Source of the DNA: Methanococcoides methylutens
GTDB taxonomy: Archaea > Halobacteriota > Methanosarcinia > Methanosarcinales > Methanosarcinaceae
Length of the DNA: 64,000 bases
Assembly: GCF_000765475.1 (NCBI RefSeq)
Contig: NZ_JRHO01000013.1
Location: 170,700 to 234,699, forward strand
Direction: 5' to 3'
Numbering within the stretch: position 1 is the first letter of the stretch; the number at the start of each line of letters is the position of its first letter. Shown one piece after another: positions 58,945 to 64,000 of the stretch. Made by a program: the position numbers and the translations under genes. The notes beneath the pieces are model-generated. The model did not search any database and was not told the origin of the DNA. It saw only the letters and a program-made list of their open reading frames with translations.

Positions 58945-59586
58945 TCAGTTTCCATATATCTCTAAGAATTCAGGCTCTTCCTGAGAATCCTGAATCTCAT
59001 AAAGCTCGTCGAGGTCAGTTACAAACGAATGCTCTTCACCGTTTGCATCAATGATCTGTATATCATCAAATCTTTTCAATAAACTTGAATCTCCAGTCTT
59101 TAAGGCTCTATTAACCGCATTGAAATATGAACCAATCAATGATCTATCAATTGAATTTGTGGTTACTATTGATATTTGACCTGCATCTCTGTCATAAATC
59201 AGCATTTCAACTTCAATTCTGTCTGTTGCAGTTACCTTCCACTTTCCTTTGGACTTATAGAGATACTTTCCAAGATTTCTGACTACATCTTTCTTGTGAA
59301 TCCCAGTCTTTTCAACGGCTTTTGAAAATGGAACATCTTTCCTCATGAGCCTGAGAATCTGAAGAGATAGTTTTCTATCCCTCTTTTGTTGCGAATTCAA
59401 AATATTCCAAGATGCTGTACTCAGATCATGATCTTTTAGCCTGGTATTTCTCAGTTCATTCAAACTGAGGTTTGGGAATCTCTCATGGAATCGGATTATC
59501 CTTCTGGCATACTCTGTGGTTCTTGGTTGAGCTTTGAGCCATTCTCCATAAGTCCTGTATTCTTTAGAGAATCTCTTTCTGCTCAT
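58945..59586 (-). CDS. Casposon DNA-binding-like protein
   Basis: 213 residues; not recognised by name. Basic and helical N-terminal half (SKEYRTYGEWLKAQPRTTEYARRIIRFHERFP; then SFSKAVEKTGIHKKDVVRNLGKYLYKSKGKW, an HTH-like segment, about 100-130), acidic C-terminal half. It overlaps the upstream ribbon-helix-helix gene (ATGA) and precedes HNH and PolB by short gaps, so it is a core operon member. Confidence 0.65.
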   Translation of the reverse strand: MSRKRFSKEYRTYGEWLKAQPRTTEYARRIIRFHERFPNLSLNELRNTRLKDHDLSTASWNILNSQQKRDRKLSLQILRLMRKDVPFSKAVEKTGIHKKDVVRNLGKYLYKSKGKWKVTATDRIEVEMLIYDRDAGQISIVTTNSIDRSLIGSYFNAVNRALKTGDSSLLKRFDDIQIIDANGEEHSFVTDLDELYEIQDSQEEPEFLEIYGN

Positions 59587-59729
59587 ATCTCAACCTCCAA
59601 AAGTCGAATTAATCCCATTCTGAGAATTTCTGCCTGAGAACATCCGTATTCTTCTGATTTCTGCATAAGTTTCTCCTTCAGGTAAGGAGAAAGCGATACG
59701 ATAACTCTTGTTGTTTGATTCATATTCAT
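59583..59729 (-). CDS. Casposon ribbon-helix-helix regulator
   Basis: 48 residues (alternative ATG at 59723). MNQTTRVIVSLSPYLKEKLMQKSEEYGCSQAEILRMGLIRLLE in part has the RHH pattern: a basic beta strand (TTRVIVSL) then two helices with a GCSQAEILRMGL turn. It begins the leftward casposon operon and is followed by overlapping genes. The adjoining promoter carries iterated TTGATRTAG words, a likely operator. Confidence 0.75.
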   Translation of the reverse strand: MNMNQTTRVIVSLSPYLKEKLMQKSEEYGCSQAEILRMGLIRLLEVEI

Positions 59730-59763
59730 CAAAAAACGTGTACACAAGCTATCATTAAGTACC

Positions 59764-59877
59764 TATTTGATGTATAGTTTGATATAGAAAATGATGTAGA
59801 AATAGCAATATATTTATGGCAATAAATACATATTTGATGTATAGATTGATGTAGTATTCATATCGTTGTTGATATAG
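59764..59877. promoter_or_regulatory. Iterated TTGATRTAG operator in the divergent casposon promoter
   Basis: Two 24-bp copies, TATTTGATGTATAGTTTGAT... (59764-59787) and the same with two mismatches (59831-59854), 67 bp apart. Further single words TGATGTAG (59792-59799) and TTGATATAG (59869-59877) make at least six similar words between the RHH gene and the rightward gene. The repeats suit a multimeric RHH repressor controlling both directions. Confidence 0.65.
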
Positions 59878-59905
59878 AACAGCTTATTTCTTGGAGAAAC
59901 TAAGA

Positions 59906-60790
59906 ATGTCCACTAAGAAATCTATAAGAAAAGAAGAAATAATAGAATTTGACAACGAAGTTGTTGATTATGTTTCTGAAAAAGGTTTTGTAAGAAAAGG
60001 GAAGCTAATTGACTACTTATATGAAACTCATCCAAAGGATAGTGGATATTCAAAACCAAACGTTGAAAAGAAGATCTCCAAATTAATTCAAAGAGGTATT
60101 CTAACAACTTTAAAATTCGAAGAGCTTGAGGCTTATGGTATTGAGGAAACCGATAGACGTTCTTCTTATATCTTGCCTAAAGATTTTTCAGGAATTAAGA
60201 ATCACATAGACTTTATTTTTGAAGGTCTTGAAACTGATAACATAAATATGCAAAAAAGAGTTCTTGATGAGATCAATCTCTACAAGACAAAGTACTCTTT
60301 AACTCCAAACCAGTTGGATGTTCTTATTCAATTCTTGAATAGTAAAGATGATGAGCTGACGGTAAACATACTGAGAGTAATTTACAGACATCTTATCAAT
60401 AAGAACATCAAGCCCAAAAACGAAAAAGAGTTTTTGGATAAATTAAGGAGATTATTAAAAGAATATCCACATCCAGTTGAAAAAGGCTCACCGATTAGAT
60501 CCTATATTATTTGGTTACTCGGATTCTATAATGATGAAGCTGTTATTGATAGGTTAATCGAAGATGCAAAAGATTTAGACCTTTTAATTTCAGTTTTCGA
60601 TGATTATTCTTATGAATTCACTGCAAAATTAATTGAAGATCATAGAACAGAACTCTTTGGATTGGAAAATGAGCTTATTGCTGAAGGTAAACTCCAGAAT
60701 TCAGGGCTTATTGCTGAGATTAGAAAAAAGGCTCTTACAAATCTCGAGAAAACTAAAGAGGATGGAAGTTGGTCATACAGACCTGAGTGA
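59906..60790 (+). CDS. Casposon winged-helix protein with helical repeats
   Basis: 294 residues from ATG 59906, preceded by GGAG; a TTG frame from 59891 is less good. Residues about 1-95 look like a winged helix (EIIEFDNEVVDYVSEKGFVRKGKLIDYLYETHPKDSGYSKPNVEKKISKLIQRGILTTLK); about 100-290 are helical, HEAT-like. Ends just before Cas1, suggesting co-transcription (11-base gap). Family not recognised. Confidence 0.65.
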   Translation: MSTKKSIRKEEIIEFDNEVVDYVSEKGFVRKGKLIDYLYETHPKDSGYSKPNVEKKISKLIQRGILTTLKFEELEAYGIEETDRRSSYILPKDFSGIKNHIDFIFEGLETDNINMQKRVLDEINLYKTKYSLTPNQLDVLIQFLNSKDDELTVNILRVIYRHLINKNIKPKNEKEFLDKLRRLLKEYPHPVEKGSPIRSYIIWLLGFYNDEAVIDRLIEDAKDLDLLISVFDDYSYEFTAKLIEDHRTELFGLENELIAEGKLQNSGLIAEIRKKALTNLEKTKEDGSWSYRPE

Positions 60791-60801
60791 GTTGATATCT
60801 A

Positions 60802-62007
60802 ATGAAAATGTTACTTCTAAACGGTCATGGAATCAACATGCATGTTGATGGTGCTAAACTCCATATCAAAGATGGCAGATTCTCAACCACCGAAGAACCA
60901 CAAGAGTATGTGTTCTCTCCAAAGAGGATGGATATTGATAGTATTGTTGTGTATGGAAGAAGTGGATCTTTAAGCCTTGAGGCTATCAGGTGGCTGATTA
61001 AGCACAATGTACAAACCACTATGTTGGACTGGAACGGTAAGTTGCTTACAACAATGCTTCCTTCTGAAAGTACCAATGTTAAAACAAAGTTTGCTCAGTA
61101 TCATGCTTATGAAGATCAGGATATAAGAGTAAAGCTTGCTAAGAAGTTCATTGAAGCCAAGTTCTCCAAATCTGAGGCTGTTCTTGATTACCTTAAACAA
61201 AGATATCCTGAGATTGAGTATGATTTCTCTGATGATAAGACTAAACTTGAAAAAGCCAAATCCATAAGGGAGATACTTGGTGTTGAAGGTGGAGTTGCTT
61301 GGAAATACTGGAATGAGTATGCCAAAGCTGTTCCTGAACAGTATGATTTCAAGGCAAGAACGGATAATTACAGAAGGGCAAACGGAGCAGGCGATAAAGT
61401 CAATGTGATGCTCAATTATGGGTATGCTCTGCTTGAATCTGAATGCCTGAGAGCCATCAATTCAGTTGGTCTTGATGCTCACGTTGGTTTCCTTCATGAG
61501 ATGAATCAGAGCAAATACAGTCTTGCTTATGACCTCCAAGAACCGTTCAGGTTCATTGTTGATCTTGCTGTAATGAACCTGATTGAAAAGGGAGCTATGG
61601 ATAACAAGGATTTTGTAAGGACTGAAAGTTTCTCGTTAAGACTTAGACCTACTGGAGCAAGGAAGGTTACTGAAGAATTCAATTCTGTAATGAACGGTAA
61701 GGTTGAGTACAGGAAGAAAAACAGTTCTTGGGGATCTGTCCTGTTGCTCAAAGCAAGGGAGTTAAGCCATCATCTTGTTGGTAAGAGAAAAGCCGTTGAG
61801 TTTGTGAAACCTGTTTATGTTGGTAAGAGGGATGATTCAGACCTATTGAGGAAGAAGATTCTAGATATGCCATACACCGAATGGAAGAAGATGGGTTTTT
61901 CAAAGGGTACTTTGCATTACATGAAGCAGAATGCTAAGAGTGATGAACCTTTTTCTCTCAATGCTCATGTGAGGGAAAGGTTGGAAACTTGGGTAATTGC
62001 TAACTAA
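60802..62007 (+). CDS. cas1: Casposase (Cas1 homologue of the casposon)
   Basis: 401 residues. Catalytic residues by alignment to Cas1: Glu162 (GVEGGVAWKYW), His232 (GFLHEMNQ), and Asp244/Glu247 (DLQEPFR); the fold regions NVMLNYGYALL and SLALDL-type match. A C-terminal tail of about 45 residues (LDMPYTEWKKMGFSKGTLHYMK) looks like an extra DNA-binding helix pair, as in casposases. It would cut and join the terminal repeats at the 14-bp target. No Cas2 or CRISPR array is nearby, so it is not a CRISPR adaptation gene. Confidence 0.95.
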   Translation: MKMLLLNGHGINMHVDGAKLHIKDGRFSTTEEPQEYVFSPKRMDIDSIVVYGRSGSLSLEAIRWLIKHNVQTTMLDWNGKLLTTMLPSESTNVKTKFAQYHAYEDQDIRVKLAKKFIEAKFSKSEAVLDYLKQRYPEIEYDFSDDKTKLEKAKSIREILGVEGGVAWKYWNEYAKAVPEQYDFKARTDNYRRANGAGDKVNVMLNYGYALLESECLRAINSVGLDAHVGFLHEMNQSKYSLAYDLQEPFRFIVDLAVMNLIEKGAMDNKDFVRTESFSLRLRPTGARKVTEEFNSVMNGKVEYRKKNSSWGSVLLLKARELSHHLVGKRKAVEFVKPVYVGKRDDSDLLRKKILDMPYTEWKKMGFSKGTLHYMKQNAKSDEPFSLNAHVRERLETWVIAN

Positions 62008-62049
62008 ATCTATTTATAGACTATATCTCAATCTCAAAACCTTTGTATG

Positions 62050-63030
62050 TTATAAAGGTAGAACCGCGTTATAGAAATCGAGCATAAGCATATAAAAAAC
62101 ATTCCAAGTTAATGCAAGATAGAGAATTACACAAGTTATAATAGACAAACCCCAAACCGTGTCTTGTGATTCATCAGAATAGTCCTTTTCCTTAAACTGT
62201 ACCAACGTCCTTGCCATTAATAGTGCGACTGGAAGAAGTGGTAACAAAGGACTATAGCTGGAATTATTAATCATTAGATAAAATCCACTTATAGCCAAAA
62301 ATAATATTAAAGCACTAAATGTCAAGTTATGAAACTTTTTGTTTCCATTCTGTGAAATTTCATTTGCAGAAAATGTTCCTAAAAGGTATCCATTTAGGCT
62401 AAAAAGAAGAGAAAGTAAAAATGTTGTTGCTGATAAAAAAACAGATATTATTACGAAAATATAAGCATAGATGTGAAGTTGCCAAAAATGGTAGTGGACA
62501 TCACCTTTATCATCCATATAGATTCCATAAAAGACTTTAATAACCGAAATCAAAAGCATTGTACTAAAGATAAGTATACTGTTTTCACTGATTGTAAAAT
62601 TATTAATTATATATGTGCCAATTGCAAAAAACATGTACAAAGAGCCTACTAAAGAAGTATGCATATAAGAAATCAATGAATTATACGTGTATTCTTTATC
62701 GCCATAGCTTGATTGAATCTCTTCTTTTCTTGAAAGCCTCAAAGAGTACCAAAATAAACCTTCACTAAATAATATAAAAGTATATCCAGTATTAAATTCA
62801 GGATCTTTAAAAAATCCCAATAAAGCTAAAAAAAGGACACAAAATCCTACAAAATTTAAGATATAATAAGCAAATTTATGAGAATCTTCTTCAAAACATG
62901 ATTTTTTATTTAAAAGATAATAATTAAGTGCAAGCAATGATAATGAGAGAAGTAAAATTATAACCATGTCTATGTTAGTAAATAAAAATAATGAATCTGC
63001 TGAAGAAGCAGTTAAAGAGTTAATTCCCAT
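62050..63030 (-). CDS. Casposon cargo: polytopic membrane protein
   Basis: 326 residues with about ten hydrophobic segments, Leu/Ile/Phe/Ser-rich, and a lone acidic/basic loop (RLSRKEEIQSSYGDKEYTYN). Not recognised. AT-rich, convergent with Cas1. Confidence 0.6.
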   Translation of the reverse strand: MGINSLTASSADSLFLFTNIDMVIILLLSLSLLALNYYLLNKKSCFEEDSHKFAYYILNFVGFCVLFLALLGFFKDPEFNTGYTFILFSEGLFWYSLRLSRKEEIQSSYGDKEYTYNSLISYMHTSLVGSLYMFFAIGTYIINNFTISENSILIFSTMLLISVIKVFYGIYMDDKGDVHYHFWQLHIYAYIFVIISVFLSATTFLLSLLFSLNGYLLGTFSANEISQNGNKKFHNLTFSALILFLAISGFYLMINNSSYSPLLPLLPVALLMARTLVQFKEKDYSDESQDTVWGLSIITCVILYLALTWNVFYMLMLDFYNAVLPL

Positions 63031-63226
63031 TTTAATTCATCCTAAAATAATTAATTAGCCTTGTTATTTATCTAACATCTCTTTTCATATTAATATTTAA
63101 TGTGCTTGCTCAAAGCATGTATTATATTCATATCAAAAAAAGTATAAAATACGGTATAATGTATTTTTCGATATGACCCTTTGAGCATGTTGTGTTATAC
63201 TCCAAAAAACAGCGTACAAAGTATAC

Positions 63227-63655
63227 TCAGTTAAAGGGAGGATCATTGCTAAAAATATTAACTCCTACATACCAAAAACTAACAATTCCAATTATCATTG
63301 CAGCAAAAAACAATGGTTCAAATAGAAAAGTTGGAAAATATTCTTTAAACAATATTAATGGAATATATATTCCCATTACTGTTTTACCACTATAAATTGC
63401 ATAGCTTAAATCATATATTGTTGATGACATTGGATCATTACTAATGATTGAAACTAATGCTATCAGTCCAATTACAAACCCAATTATAATCCACAATTTT
63501 AACAAATCTGGTAGTATTGACCAGTTTTCATTGATCTCAAAGTATACTAATAAAACATAAGGTAACAAAGAAAATCTACCAATATAGTGTTTTTCAGAAG
63601 AAAATGCAATAATACAAAAAATTATTACAGTTATTAGTGTATTTTCACTAAACAT
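63227..63655 (-). CDS. Casposon cargo: small membrane protein
   Basis: 142 residues with about four hydrophobic segments (for example LWIIIGFVIGLIALVSII and FEPLFFAAMIIGIVSFWYVG). Not recognised. Upstream of, and same direction as, the larger membrane protein, so perhaps one operon; together they are the right-end cargo. Confidence 0.55.
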   Translation of the reverse strand: MFSENTLITVIIFCIIAFSSEKHYIGRFSLLPYVLLVYFEINENWSILPDLLKLWIIIGFVIGLIALVSIISNDPMSSTIYDLSYAIYSGKTVMGIYIPLILFKEYFPTFLFEPLFFAAMIIGIVSFWYVGVNIFSNDPPFN

Positions 63656-63749
63656 ATTTTTACCAAGTCACTTTTAGGATATAATTCTTTCTTCTGACTC
63701 CCATTGTTTTTAGACAGTAATTACAAATGAAGATTGTGCGACAAATTTG

Positions 63750-63787
63750 CACAACCCCGTACACTTTTTTTCTGTTAACTATATCCC
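63750..63787 (-). repeat. Right terminal inverted repeat
   Basis: Read inward on the minus strand: GGGATATAGTTAACAGAAAA, ending CGGGGTTGTG. Mirrors the left terminus with three differences. A subterminal inverted GTTGTGC/GCACAA motif lies just inside (63736-63756). Confidence 0.9.
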
Positions 63788-63801
63788 CGAAATGCTATGC
63801 G
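63788..63801. repeat. Right copy of the 14-bp target-site duplication
   Basis: CGAAATGCTATGCG, identical to 54173-54186, and immediately downstream of a tRNA 3'-end-like sequence (63798-63827). Confidence 0.88.
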
Positions 63802-63830
63802 AGGGGAGAAATTCGAACCCTCACCTTTTT
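63798..63830 (-). pseudogene. 3' end of a tRNA (T-arm and acceptor), truncated
   Basis: On the minus strand: GGTGAGGGTTCGAATTTCTCCCCTCGCA, giving a TTCGAAT T-loop with a 5-bp stem (two G-U pairs) and the 3' acceptor strand CCCTCGC that would pair with a GCGAGGG 5' end (tRNA-Leu or Ser type). No D-arm or anticodon arm follows to 64000, so the gene is not complete here. Casposons of methanosarcinal archaea are known to insert at tRNA-Leu 3' ends. Confidence 0.6.
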
Positions 63831-64000
63831 TTAGTTCTTTTACTTTGTTTGGTATGATACAAGATAACTCAAGTGAGATTATCAAATTAGTTCATAATTT
63901 TTCCCATTCTAATTTGATGACATTTCCCTCACACATAATTTGCAAATGAGTTCGTTTCTTTCACTCCATTTTGCAAATTTGTAGTTACAAGTAATTGATA
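63831..64000. other. Unassigned sequence at the right window edge
   Basis: No ORF or tRNA body was found. Several TTTGCAAA-like words (tttgcaaatgag, ttttgcaaatttg) occur. The rest of the insertion site lies outside the window. Confidence 0.4.

Larger units (their letters stand above)
54187..63787. mobile_element. Casposon (family 2-like), near-complete
   Basis: 9,601 bp bounded by 38-bp terminal inverted repeats and a 14-bp target-site duplication. The defining pair is present: a solo Cas1 (no Cas2, no CRISPR array) and a protein-rich family B DNA polymerase, with HNH nuclease and small DNA-binding proteins as in archaeal casposons. The polymerase has two frameshifts, so replication by this copy may depend on another source. 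Casposase should still act on intact ends. Cargo includes unknown proteins at both ends. Codon use and GC are lower in cargo genes at the edges than in the core. Confidence 0.95.

Noticed and set aside
60802..62007. Cas1 as part of a CRISPR-Cas locus
   Set aside because: No Cas2, no effector genes and no repeat-spacer array are present, while terminal repeats, a target duplication and PolB are, which is the casposon signature.

Overview
The window comes from a methanogenic archaeon of the Methanosarcinales, most likely a methylotrophic member of the Methanosarcinaceae such as Methanolobus or Methanococcoides. The genus is inferred from gene content, not from a marker gene. Supporting genes include an F420-dependent sulfite-reductase-like protein, paired MinD ATPases with ferredoxin inserts, a two-gene archaeal SufBC operon, aIF-1A, a solo TRAM protein, methanogen-restricted families (DUF2551, DUF2115/UPF0305, MTH865), AMP-forming acetyl-CoA synthetase, and archaeal TATA-like boxes and T-tract terminators.

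Layout. 0-9.6 kb: a partial acyl-adenylate ligase, a UbiB-like kinase, an ammonium transporter, and a leftward operon (cupin regulator, acyl-CoA synthetase, 2-oxoacid:ferredoxin oxidoreductase delta, alpha and fused beta-gamma). 9.7-14.5 kb: a secreted NEW3-like protein and a copZ-copA copper export pair. 14.7-23.3 kb: nadA, then a leftward iron-sulfur/sulfite set (NifX-like protein, Fsr, CDF transporter with NifX-like tail, two MinD ATPases), then tandem DUF169 genes. 23.3-30.6 kb: a helicase-TPR fusion, sufC-sufB, a candidate small RNA, aIF-1A and a TRAM protein. 30.6-38 kb is poorly coding: two unknown proteins, viral-looking relics beside tRNA-Gln, two small regulators, and a 2.2-kb AT-rich gap with one candidate structured RNA. 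38-54 kb holds ordinary metabolic genes (YyaL-like protein, MFS exporter, acetyl-CoA synthetase, M28 peptidase, a Clp-fold protease, a QueG-like protein).

The standout is an almost complete casposon at 54187-63787 (9.6 kb). It has 38-bp terminal inverted repeats (35 of 38 matching) and a perfect 14-bp target-site duplication beside what looks like the 3' end of a tRNA. It carries a solo Cas1 integrase (casposase), a family B DNA polymerase broken by two frameshifts, an HNH nuclease, a DNA-binding-like protein, a ribbon-helix-helix regulator facing an iterated operator, a winged-helix protein, and membrane-protein cargo. A second, decayed casposon is evident 4-5 kb to the left (49243-49482 and 50376-50513), where PolB and Cas1 fragments are fused in frame and a DJ-1/PfpI gene sits between the Cas1 head and tail. 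An extra copy of the casposon terminus just outside the left duplication suggests successive insertions at one site. Casposons as a class are already described; what is specific here is the pair of elements, their operator array, their cargo and the polymerase lesions.
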